A DNA stretch of 64,000 nt from Saprospiraceae bacterium (GTDB taxonomy: Bacteria; Bacteroidota; Bacteroidia; Chitinophagales; Saprospiraceae), in the NCBI GenBank assembly GCA_020629035.1, contig JAHDEC010000008.1, positions 62,001-126,000 of the forward strand, given 5' to 3'. Of the stretch, positions 47,304-55,220 are shown piece after piece. The notes beneath the pieces are model-generated. The model ran no database searches. It had not been told where the DNA came from and worked only from the letters and a program-made list of their open reading frames with translations. Numbering within the stretch: position 1 is the stretch's first letter; each line of letters begins with the position of its first letter. The position numbers and the translations under genes are program-made.

Positions 47304-47891
47304 ATGAGGTTAAAAATAATTATGAGCATCAGCTGTATACTTTTGATGGTCCAATTTCTCCACGCGCAAGAAACTATAAAGGTTCAACGAAAAGGATTGA
47401 TATTTGGAACATCGCTAGGAGTAGCTTACACAAATTTGGTCTTTCCAAACAAGACAGAACAGGCAACTAATTTGGGATTGGATATTAAAATTGGATTTAT
47501 GCTTAATCCGAAAACATCCATTTTACTAAGTTCAAATGTATCGATCTATGATTATTCAGGATTTGGTCGGGATAGAAAAAGGGATTTTGGTGTGCTTTCC
47601 CCAAGCGTTCAATATTGGTTAAATAATAAGCTTTGGTTGCTCGGGGGTGTAGGCTTGGGAGGAGATAACCCTGTATTTTGGGACATAAAAAATCCAGAAG
47701 ATGACCCCTTAGAAACCAAGTATTTTTCTGGAGTTGGTTTGATTAGCTCCATCGGATACGAATTATTTCAAGTTAATGAACATCTTGTAATCGATTTGAA
47801 AGCAAGATTAATGTATCGGAAAGTCGAATTGCAAGAAGGGAAGACAAGTGGCTTATCTTATGGATTGTTAGTTGGAATTAACTTCTATTGA
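47304..47891 (+). CDS. Small outer-membrane beta-barrel protein
   Basis: 195 residues. A signal peptide ends in FLHAQ; an ATG at 47322 is an alternative start. Eight or so strands follow (GTSLGVAYTNLVF, LLSSNVSIYD, WLLGGVGLGGD, YGLLVGINFY), and the last residue is Tyr as in many outer-membrane proteins. A frame-shifted open frame at 47249-47470 is its shadow. Confidence 0.75.
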   Translation: MRLKIIMSISCILLMVQFLHAQETIKVQRKGLIFGTSLGVAYTNLVFPNKTEQATNLGLDIKIGFMLNPKTSILLSSNVSIYDYSGFGRDRKRDFGVLSPSVQYWLNNKLWLLGGVGLGGDNPVFWDIKNPEDDPLETKYFSGVGLISSIGYELFQVNEHLVIDLKARLMYRKVELQEGKTSGLSYGLLVGINFY

Positions 47892-48152
47892 AAAGAAAAA
47901 TAGTGCTCATTAAAATCGTTTAAAGGGTTTACAAAGTGCCTTGAGGAGCAGTTTGGAAAAATGTTTCAGTTGTGCAAGAGTTTGTGGTAGCTGGTGATTC
48001 CCTATCAAATAATGGATGAGATTGGTTAGTCACCCTTCATATTGGTTATGCCTACAAATTCGGAAGAAAAGGGTAAATTACTTAAGCAATGGGGATGTGA
48101 AGGGACGAAGGAGATCTTGATTCAATCAGACTAAACTAAAGTTAAACCAAGG

Positions 48153-48692
48153 ATGTCAAAACTGAAAAAATATCGTGAGCAATTAAATTTAACCCAAGAA
48201 GAACTCTCTGATAATTCAGGCATTTCAGTTAGAACCATCCAACGAATAGAATCCGGAAGTAAACCCCAAGGTCATACGCTGAAAAAATTAGCCCTGGCCT
48301 TAGGAATACAAGAGAATGAATTGCTAGAAAATGAACTTAGCCCAATCAGCAAGGACAAAACCATAGTCAAGTTGATTAATATTTCGTCATTGCCTTTTGC
48401 TATATTCCCACCAGCAAATATTATTGTACCTCTTTTAATTATGTTTGTTAGAAGGCAATTCAAGCCTTTGGTTAAGGAAATTATTTCTGTTCAAATTGTA
48501 TGGCTGATTTTCGCGGCGACTATTTTTTTTCTTAGCGCTCTCATTCAAAAATCTTTTTCATTTGGAAGAATTTTTATGCCCATTATCATGATCATATTAG
48601 TCTTGATCAATGTGGGCATTATTATCAGAAATGCAAAAGAAATTGACAAAAACGGGGTGCTATTTTATAAACTCAATTTTAGTCTGATCTAG
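48153..48692 (+). CDS. XRE-type helix-turn-helix protein with membrane helices
   Basis: 179 residues. Residues 3-60 form a classical XRE helix-turn-helix (LKKYREQLNLTQEELSDNSG, ISVRTIQRIESGSKPQ). Residues 75-175 hold three or four hydrophobic helices. Membrane-anchored XRE regulators of this layout are frequent in Bacteroidota; ligand and targets are unknown. Confidence 0.88.
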   Translation: MSKLKKYREQLNLTQEELSDNSGISVRTIQRIESGSKPQGHTLKKLALALGIQENELLENELSPISKDKTIVKLINISSLPFAIFPPANIIVPLLIMFVRRQFKPLVKEIISVQIVWLIFAATIFFLSALIQKSFSFGRIFMPIIMIILVLINVGIIIRNAKEIDKNGVLFYKLNFSLI

Positions 48693-48713
48693 TGTTTTTA
48701 GGGCTTGACGGGA

Positions 48714-48740
48714 CATTGGCGGCTTATTGGCGGCTAATTT
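48714..48740. repeat. Short direct repeat TTGGCGGCT(T)A
   Basis: Two adjacent copies of TTGGCGGCTTA/TTGGCGGCTAA about 50 bases before the serine hydrolase gene. Possible operator, but chance is not excluded. Confidence 0.3.
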
Positions 48741-48790
48741 TTTAGGAATAAGGGCAGCTCTGGGTACATCTTTGAAAATAAAATGTCAAG

Positions 48791-50251
48791 ATGTTAAACA
48801 AGATTTTTTTGAGTCCAATAATTTTATGTCTTTTAGTGTGTAATGCCAATGCTCAATTAGATACAAATACCGACTTATTTATTGAACTTAAGAAGCAAGA
48901 TAGTATATTCTTCGAGCGTAGTTTTAATCTATGTGATATGGATTATCTAGCGCAACATATCACTCAAGATTTAAAATTTTATCACGACCGAAGTGGCTTT
49001 CAAGATAGAGATGCCTTTTTTGAAAACACCAAGAAATACATTTGCTCTGGTGCTGCACAGAAACCGATTCGGAAAGTCGATCCAGGGAGTTTAGAAGTCT
49101 TTCCACTCTATAACCAAGGAGTATTATACGGAGCTATCCAAAAAGGTGTTCATCATTTCTTTTTAAGGGAAAAGGATAAAGAAGATTTATGGACAAGTAC
49201 AGCAAAATTCACAAGCGTTTGGATATTAGAAAACGAAAACTGGATGGTCAGTGAAGTATTAAGTTATGATCATCAAGATCCTGAGCAAGGTGGAGCGCTT
49301 AAAGGATTTGAAAAACTATTAAAAGAGCACCAAGTTCCCGCCTTAGGGATGGCTACTATCGCAGATGGTATGTTAACAAAGGTGGAAGTATATGGTACTC
49401 TGGATGGAGAAAGGAAAGCACCCTATAATACCATTTTCAAAGTTGCTTCTCTGACTAAACCTATTGTGGCCTTAACAGCACTAAAATTGGTGGATGCTGG
49501 ACTATTAAGTTTAGACGAAGCTTTGTATAGGCACTGGATTGACCCTGATCTAAAAAATGATAAGCGCCATAAAAGGCTTACTCCAAGGCTAATTTTAAGT
49601 CACCAATCCGGTTTCCCGAATTGGAGATATCTGAATGAATCGCAAGCATTATCCTTTGAGTTTGAGCCAGGAACAAAGTTTCAATATTCAGGAGAAGGTT
49701 TTGAATATTTAAGGCAGGCGATAGAAAACAAGTTAGGCAAAAGTCTTGAAGAACTTGCAGACTCCTTAGTGCTTAAGCCAGCAAAAATGCATGATACGCG
49801 TTTTTGGTGGGATGAAGAGATGAATGAAAAAAGATATGCTTTAAATTTTGATAAGGAAGGAAAGCCTTTTGAAACCAATAAATATTATGAAGCAAATGCC
49901 GCAGCTAATCTATTGACGACCCTTGAAGATTACGGGAATTTTATGGCTTATGTTTTAAATGGGGCAGGTTTATCTAACGACCTTTTTGAAGAAATGACAG
50001 CTAACCAGGTTAAACTTAAAGAAGATGACTACTTTACTTTGGGATGGGAAAAATTAACCAATTTTAGTACGGGTGATTATGCACTCCTACACACAGGAAA
50101 AGATCCAGGAGTAAGTACACTGGCTATCATGTATCCCAAAAGCAGGAAGGGCTTTGTTATATTTCTAAACGGTGATAATGTGGATAAGATCTACGAAAAA
50201 TTAGCTTTAGATTATCTGTATTTGGGAAGTGAACTTTGGGATAGAAGGTGA
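48791..50251 (+). CDS. Serine hydrolase (beta-lactamase fold) with N-terminal SnoaL-like domain
   Basis: 486 residues with a signal peptide ending in ANAQ. Residues about 25-165 look like a DUF4440/SnoaL-type domain (DLKFYHDRSGFQDRDAFF, SVWILENENWMVSEVLSYDH). Residues 170-480 are a class C beta-lactamase-like hydrolase with SxxK in ASLTKPIV, YSG in QYSGEGFEY and HTGKDPG. It is probably a periplasmic esterase or peptidase. The nearby gene at 41.4 kb is a broken member of the same superfamily. Confidence 0.9.
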   Translation: MLNKIFLSPIILCLLVCNANAQLDTNTDLFIELKKQDSIFFERSFNLCDMDYLAQHITQDLKFYHDRSGFQDRDAFFENTKKYICSGAAQKPIRKVDPGSLEVFPLYNQGVLYGAIQKGVHHFFLREKDKEDLWTSTAKFTSVWILENENWMVSEVLSYDHQDPEQGGALKGFEKLLKEHQVPALGMATIADGMLTKVEVYGTLDGERKAPYNTIFKVASLTKPIVALTALKLVDAGLLSLDEALYRHWIDPDLKNDKRHKRLTPRLILSHQSGFPNWRYLNESQALSFEFEPGTKFQYSGEGFEYLRQAIENKLGKSLEELADSLVLKPAKMHDTRFWWDEEMNEKRYALNFDKEGKPFETNKYYEANAAANLLTTLEDYGNFMAYVLNGAGLSNDLFEEMTANQVKLKEDDYFTLGWEKLTNFSTGDYALLHTGKDPGVSTLAIMYPKSRKGFVIFLNGDNVDKIYEKLALDYLYLGSELWDRR

Positions 50252-50310
50252 GTAACACAGTTATCCTTTAATGTTGTTTTTGCATCGTTTGGCTGTATAT
50301 AGTCGATATG

Positions 50311-50655
50311 CTATTGTATGCTTATGGCATAATCACCCCAATCTGCAATAGATTGGACAATCGGCAAAAGGGTGGTGCCTAGTTCTGTAAGCGAATAATA
50401 TACTTTTAAAGGAGGCTTTTTATAAAAAACTTCCCTCTTTATTATTCCATCCTCTTCCAATTTTTTTAGCTGCAAACTCAAGGTCCTTTCAGTGACAGAG
50501 GGCATAGTTTTGCGTAATTCATTATAGCGTAACTTTCCATTACGTAAATGAAAAAGGATGACCGTTTTCCATTTTCCACCTATAATATCCATGGTTAAAC
50601 TAGTGCAGCATGGATATTGTTTTCCTTGATAATTTATGGTTTTTTCGTGCTTCAT
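50311..50655 (-). CDS. HxlR-family transcriptional regulator
   Basis: 114 residues, normal length. The winged helix is TMDIIGGKWKTVILFHL, then ELRKTMPSVTERTLSLQLKKLEEDGI. Two Cys (16 and 17, in YPCCTS) stand where this family carries its redox-sensing Cys. It is divergent from the oxidoreductase genes that start at 50744, which it probably controls. Confidence 0.92.
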   Translation of the reverse strand: MKHEKTINYQGKQYPCCTSLTMDIIGGKWKTVILFHLRNGKLRYNELRKTMPSVTERTLSLQLKKLEEDGIIKREVFYKKPPLKVYYSLTELGTTLLPIVQSIADWGDYAISIQ

Positions 50656-50677
50656 TTTATACTATCCTATTTGACCG

Positions 50678-50714
50678 TTATTGCAAATCTAAGTCGCTTT
50701 AACTATTATTGCAA
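50678..50714. promoter_or_regulatory. Possible HxlR operator (TTATTGCAA direct repeat)
   Basis: TTATTGCAA occurs at 50678-50686 and again at 50706-50714 in the 88-base gap between the divergent regulator and oxidoreductase genes. A TACTATC/GATAGTA inverted pair flanks them at 50660 and 50725. Confidence 0.35.
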
Positions 50715-50743
50715 CTATATTATTGATAGTACATAATTATTCT

Positions 50744-51730
50744 ATGAAAGCATTATTACTAAAAGAATATGGAATTGATTCAACTTTTGAATTGACAGAA
50801 ATAGAAAAGCCTAAACCCTTAAAAGATCAGGTACTTGTAAAGATAGCTGCATCGAGCGTAAATACCGTAGATACGATGATTCGAAATATGGGGGAAGATT
50901 TGCCCTTATCCCCTGAAACACCAGCCTTGTTAGGGATGGATTTTGCTGGAACTGTTGAAGCAATAGGAGAAAATGTAAGCAAGTTCAAGATTGGAGATGA
51001 AGTTTATGGATGTGCAGGAGGTTTACCAAATTTACCAGGAACACTAGCAGAATATATAGCTGCCGATAAAAATCTAATGGCTTTAAAACCTAAGAATTTA
51101 TCGATGCGTGAGGCTGCTGCTTTACCACTGGTTGCCATTACAGCTTTTGAGGGTCTGGAAAGAGCAGGAATAAAATCTGGTCAGAAAATTTTAGTTCATG
51201 GAGGATCAGGTGGAGTAGGCCACATAGCATTGCAATTAGCTAATTATTTTGGAGCAGAAGTATTTTCCACCGGAGGAGGTGACAAGCAAACTGCCCTCAT
51301 AAAGGAATTGGGAGCAACACCTATAAATTATAAAAAAGAAGCAGTAGAAGATTATACCAAAAAGTATACTGATGGTGCCGGATTTGACATTGTTTATGAT
51401 TCTGTCGGAGGAGCTAATATGATTAATTCATTCATGGCAGCAAGACTAAACGGACAGGTAGTAACTACCGTTTCCTTGCTGGAACTAGATTTAACTTTAG
51501 CCCACTTCAAAGGATTATCTTTGCATGTTGTTTTTATGTTAATACCTATGCTACATAATTATCAAAGACAAGATCATCATCAGATCCTCAGTGAGCTAAC
51601 TAAGATTATTGAAGCGGGAAAACTAAAACCTATCTTAGATACAAATCGTTATTTCTTAGCCGATACCGCTAAAGCTTATGCACGATTATCAAGTGGAGAA
51701 GGAATGGGCAAAGTCGTTATTGAAAACTAA
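50744..51730 (+). CDS. Zinc-independent alcohol dehydrogenase-like NADP oxidoreductase
   Basis: 328 residues from ATG 50744. It is an MDR-superfamily protein with GMDFAGTVEAIG and IGDEVYGCAGG in the catalytic domain and the nucleotide-binding HGGSGGVGHIALQLA near residue 147. There is no structural zinc Cys cluster, so it is a quinone or enone reductase-like enzyme. It is first in a three-gene unit with a luciferase-like oxidoreductase and an SDR protein. Confidence 0.88.
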   Translation: MKALLLKEYGIDSTFELTEIEKPKPLKDQVLVKIAASSVNTVDTMIRNMGEDLPLSPETPALLGMDFAGTVEAIGENVSKFKIGDEVYGCAGGLPNLPGTLAEYIAADKNLMALKPKNLSMREAAALPLVAITAFEGLERAGIKSGQKILVHGGSGGVGHIALQLANYFGAEVFSTGGGDKQTALIKELGATPINYKKEAVEDYTKKYTDGAGFDIVYDSVGGANMINSFMAARLNGQVVTTVSLLELDLTLAHFKGLSLHVVFMLIPMLHNYQRQDHHQILSELTKIIEAGKLKPILDTNRYFLADTAKAYARLSSGEGMGKVVIEN

Positions 51731-51739
51731 AAATATGCT

Positions 51740-52699
51740 GTGCAGCTTGATACATTTGAAAAGATAAATAAGGGCTTTAATACGGTCTTTATTCCTCAGC
51801 GTTTATCTATTGGATTAGTCATCCCAATTGAAGAATATGCTAGTCATTCGGTACCTCGTATGGAAAATCATCTAGAGAGACTTAAGCTAGCTGAAGATTT
51901 AGGTTTCAGTGCTGCTTGGCTAAGAGATGTACCCTTGCATGTACCTACTTTTGGAGATGCAGGACAAACCTTTGATCCATTCAGTTATTTAGGTTTTCTG
52001 GCTGGACAAACAAGTGTTATTACTTTAGGAATTGCAAGCGTGGCTTTGCCGCTTCATCATCCGATGCATGTAGCTAAGTCCGCAGCTACATTAGACCAAT
52101 TAACCCAGGGGAGATTTATTATGGGTATTGCTTCTGGTGATCGTGCTGAAGAATATCCAGCAATGAATATGAATTATACGAATCGGGGACAAAGCTTTAG
52201 AGATGCTTATCACTATATCCGTAAAGCCGCACTCAATTTTCCTATTATAGAGGAGAATGGTTTTGGTAAATTAGATGGAACGATGGATATTCTCCCTAAA
52301 CCATTTGGGGATAAAATACCGATGTTGGTAACAGGGCATAGTCAACAAAACTTAGCTTGGATTGCAGAACATGGAGATGGATGGATGTATTACCCTAGGA
52401 ATCTTTATATGCAAGAATATAATATTCAAGAATGGAGAACAGCTATTTCCAGAGTTCAAGGAGCTAATAAACCGTTCATGCAACCTCTCTATATAGACTT
52501 GATGGATGATGATGATTTTCAACCTGTGGGTATCCATTTAGGAATACGTACCGGCATCCATTATTTAAAGGAATATCTAGTAAAATTACAATCCATTGGA
52601 GTAAATCATGTAGCGCTAAACTTAAGGTTTAATGCGAATGAAATAGAATCAACATTGACCAAACTGGCCAAAAAACTATTGCCCTATTTTCATCAATAA
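51740..52699 (+). CDS. LLM-class (luciferase-like) flavin oxidoreductase
   Basis: 319 residues from GTG 51740, nine bases after the MDR gene. The family is shown by LAEDLGFSAAWLRDVPL, ITLGIASVALPLHHPMHVAKSA (shown here in part), DQLTQGRFIMGIASGDR and LVTGHSQQNLAWIAEHGDGW. It binds FMN or F420. The chromosomal group with an HxlR regulator and two NAD(P)-dependent enzymes suggests detoxification of an electrophile, but no substrate can be named. Confidence 0.88.
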   Translation: MQLDTFEKINKGFNTVFIPQRLSIGLVIPIEEYASHSVPRMENHLERLKLAEDLGFSAAWLRDVPLHVPTFGDAGQTFDPFSYLGFLAGQTSVITLGIASVALPLHHPMHVAKSAATLDQLTQGRFIMGIASGDRAEEYPAMNMNYTNRGQSFRDAYHYIRKAALNFPIIEENGFGKLDGTMDILPKPFGDKIPMLVTGHSQQNLAWIAEHGDGWMYYPRNLYMQEYNIQEWRTAISRVQGANKPFMQPLYIDLMDDDDFQPVGIHLGIRTGIHYLKEYLVKLQSIGVNHVALNLRFNANEIESTLTKLAKKLLPYFHQ

Positions 52700-52717
52700 T
52701 AAGTAAAGTAAAGATTT

Positions 52718-53527
52718 ATGAAAAAGACCATATTAATTACAGGAAGTACTGACGGCATAGGTAAGTTAGCTGGGCTAAAATTGGCTAAAGAAGGACACCG
52801 GGTTTTATTGCATGGAAGAAATGCAAGCAAATTATCACGGGTATTAGAAGCCACAAAAAAGGAGACGAACAATGATCAAATAGATGGCTTTGTTGCCGAT
52901 TTTTCTGATTTGCAACAGGTTTCAAAGATGGGAGAAGACCTAATAGAGAAGATTGGGCAAGTAGATGTACTTATTAATAATGCAGGCGTATTTAAGTCTG
53001 CTCAAACATTGACAAAACAAGGGCTAGACATTAGGATGGTGGTCAATTATCTAGCCCCTTATTTGTTGACGCACAAACTCATTAATCAGCAAGTCCTTAA
53101 AGCGGGATCTCGAGTGATTAATCTTAGTTCAGCAGCGCAGAGTACGGTATCAATGGACCTGCTGGATGGTAAGCGAAGTGTGTCAGATCAAGAAGCCTAT
53201 GCTCAAAGTAAATTGGCTCTACTTATGTGGAGCTTTTATCTGGCTGCCGAAAACTCAGAAATAGCGGTTATCGCACTAAATCCAGGCTCTTTACTCAATA
53301 CCAATATGGTTAGAGAGGCCTATGGAAAATTCTGGTCATCTGCAGACAAAGGAGCAGATATAATGTACGATCTGGCGCTAGAACAGAATATTATGGATAA
53401 AACTGGGCAATATTTTGATAATGATCGTGGTGCCTATGGACCGGCACATCCTGATGCCTATACAACATCACTGATAGAGGCCTTAATTGCAAGAACAAAC
53501 CTTTGCGTGCCACACGCTCTCACATGA
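52718..53527 (+). CDS. Short-chain dehydrogenase/reductase
   Basis: 269 residues. The nucleotide-binding motif is TGSTDGIGKLAG at residue 7, followed by NNAGVFK, the catalytic Ser in LSSAAQ, and YAQSK (Tyr and Lys). The order is that of retinol-dehydrogenase-like SDR proteins. It is third in the HxlR-linked unit (18 bases after the LLM gene). Confidence 0.92.
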   Translation: MKKTILITGSTDGIGKLAGLKLAKEGHRVLLHGRNASKLSRVLEATKKETNNDQIDGFVADFSDLQQVSKMGEDLIEKIGQVDVLINNAGVFKSAQTLTKQGLDIRMVVNYLAPYLLTHKLINQQVLKAGSRVINLSSAAQSTVSMDLLDGKRSVSDQEAYAQSKLALLMWSFYLAAENSEIAVIALNPGSLLNTNMVREAYGKFWSSADKGADIMYDLALEQNIMDKTGQYFDNDRGAYGPAHPDAYTTSLIEALIARTNLCVPHALT

Positions 53528-53620
53528 CATCTTGGTTTTATTTTGGTTTAATTAGTGCTTATTAACTTGGTAAGCATTGGTTTATGTAAATTCGGATGAT
53601 CCATTTAATGTATCAACTGT

Positions 53621-54775
53621 ATGACCACACAACAAATCCTAGCCCAACTAGTTTCCTTCCAAGTATTAGGAGGTGATTCCAACCTTAGTATTGCTGTTTG
53701 GATTGAAGAATACCTAAACCATCTGGGTGTGGAAGTAATCCATGTACCAAATGATGATGGGACTAAACGGTCCTTACATTGTAGGATTGGGCCTGCGGTA
53801 GACGGTGGAGTTATATTATCGGGACATATGGATGTTGTGCCTGTAGCAGGGCAAGCCTGGACAACAGATCCTTTTGCGTTAACTGATAAAGCAGATGGGA
53901 ACTTATATGCTCGAGGATCTTGTGATATGAAAGGATTTTTAGCTTGTTGCTTGCAAGCTGTGCCTTACTTTTTAAAAGCAGAGCTAAAAACGCCCATTTA
54001 TTTAGCCTTATCTTATGATGAAGAAATAGGTTGTTTAGCGGCCCCAGCATTGGCCAAACACATTAATGAACATTATACAGAAAAACCTAAATATGCGATT
54101 ATAGGTGAGCCAAGCATGATGCAACCTGTGGTTGGACAAAAGGGGATAGTAATTTATAAGACAATCGTGAATGGGTCTGCTGGACATAGCAGTCGCATAA
54201 AGACTGAAGTTAGTGCTATCTCAGAAGCTGCCAGACTCATAATTTGGTTAGAAAACAAAATGAATGCACTCATTGAAGAAGGCAGAATAGACGACCGTTT
54301 TAGTCCAAACCATACATCGATACATTGTGGCCTAATGGAGCAAAGTGGAATTGCTCCGAATGTAATTTCAGATTCCGCAACTTTTTATTGGGATGTCCGA
54401 GTGATTCCTCAAGATAAAGCTTCCCAAATTCTTCATGAATTCGAAAACTATTGCCAAAGCTTAGTTGACACAAACGCCGATCGATTTCCAGGATTCACTA
54501 TCGAAACAACAAGCTTTCATCCAGATGTTCCACCCTTGGATACTCCAGAAGATCAAGATGTGGTATCATTAATCAGAAAGGTATCAGGAGTGGATTCATT
54601 AGCTGCAGTTTCCTATGCTGCAGAAGCAGGTCAATTTGCTGAAGCAGGCTTCCAAGCGGTGATTTGTGGTCCAGGAGATATTGCACAAGCACACCGAGCA
54701 AATGAATTTGTAGCCAAAGATCAACTCATTAAATGCGAACAAATGTTAGAAAGATTGGCTAATTTAATGGGATAA
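53621..54775 (+). CDS. argE: Acetylornithine deacetylase
   Basis: 384 residues, full length for the M20 family. Zinc ligands and catalytic residues are visible: His69 in GHMDVV, Asp102 in CDMKG, Glu134-Glu135 in YDEEIG, a later Glu in IGEPS and a His near the end (AHRANEF). It hydrolyses N-acetylornithine in arginine synthesis. The last 20 codons and stop lie within a 68-bp repeat (54712-54779) that recurs after an inserted pair of genes, so the gene is intact but marks the insertion site. Some bacteria use ArgE paralogues for other acylated amino acids. Confidence 0.92.
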   Translation: MTTQQILAQLVSFQVLGGDSNLSIAVWIEEYLNHLGVEVIHVPNDDGTKRSLHCRIGPAVDGGVILSGHMDVVPVAGQAWTTDPFALTDKADGNLYARGSCDMKGFLACCLQAVPYFLKAELKTPIYLALSYDEEIGCLAAPALAKHINEHYTEKPKYAIIGEPSMMQPVVGQKGIVIYKTIVNGSAGHSSRIKTEVSAISEAARLIIWLENKMNALIEEGRIDDRFSPNHTSIHCGLMEQSGIAPNVISDSATFYWDVRVIPQDKASQILHEFENYCQSLVDTNADRFPGFTIETTSFHPDVPPLDTPEDQDVVSLIRKVSGVDSLAAVSYAAEAGQFAEAGFQAVICGPGDIAQAHRANEFVAKDQLIKCEQMLERLANLMG

Positions 54776-54779
54776 ACGA
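54712..54779. repeat. 68-bp direct repeat, copy 1 (argE 3' end)
   Basis: Identical to 57776-57843 at all 68 positions. It covers the third base of codon 364, the last 20 codons, the stop and four further bases of argE. Confidence 0.97.
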
Positions 54780-54820
54780 AGCCAAGTAGCATTCAAAAAT
54801 TAGAACCAACATTGAAGAGC

Positions 54821-55207
54821 ATGAAAACATTAGTTATAAAAGACGAAGCAATATCAGGCAAAGTTTTGAATGAAATTGCCTTAAAATTTGAAACTGAATA
54901 TATCACTGTAAAGGAGTTAATTGCAAAGAGAATAGAGGAAGAAGTACATCGATATCAAAACGATATTGATAGTTATACAAGACAAGGATTAGTATTGCCA
55001 ACTAATTTAGAAAAACGCCTTAACAAAAAATCTAAGCAATCCATTGATCTTGAAAAGCAAATTTACATTGCTTTTGATGCATTTTTGAAAAATGGATTCT
55101 TCATTTTAATCGACAATGAACAAGTAAGTGAATTAGAACAAAAATTTCTTGTGGATGAAACAAGCGATATCACCTTTATTAAATTAACACCACTGGTTGG
55201 TGGATAA
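54821..55207 (+). CDS. Beta-grasp (ubiquitin/MoaD-like) protein with C-terminal Gly-Gly
   Basis: 128 residues from ATG 54821; a TTG nine bases upstream is less likely. The N-terminus LVIKDEA, KVLNEIALKF and ITVKELIAKRIEEEVHRY fits strand, strand, helix. After a helical insert (about 47-90) the sequence GFFILIDNEQVSE, then DITFIKLTPLVGG, looks like the last half of MoaD or ThiS (xVNxxxVS... DEVxFxPxVxGG). The last two residues are Gly127-Gly128 directly before TAA. No thioester or E1 gene is near. Fold and role are inferences; the GG end is seen. The gene lies just inside the insertion bounded by the argE repeats, and the next gene follows within 13 bases, or overlaps by 11 if a TTG start is used. 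Confidence 0.8.
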   Translation: MKTLVIKDEAISGKVLNEIALKFETEYITVKELIAKRIEEEVHRYQNDIDSYTRQGLVLPTNLEKRLNKKSKQSIDLEKQIYIAFDAFLKNGFFILIDNEQVSELEQKFLVDETSDITFIKLTPLVGG

Positions 55208-55220
55208 ATTCAGTTGGCAA

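Noticed and set aside
47249-47470. Open frame of 73 codons before the beta-barrel gene
   Set aside because: It overlaps the signal peptide of the 47304 gene in another frame and has no family features.
48049-48134. Short frame MPTNSEEKGKLLKQWGCEG in the gap before the XRE gene
   Set aside because: Only 28 codons; could be a gene remnant but no homologue is recognised.
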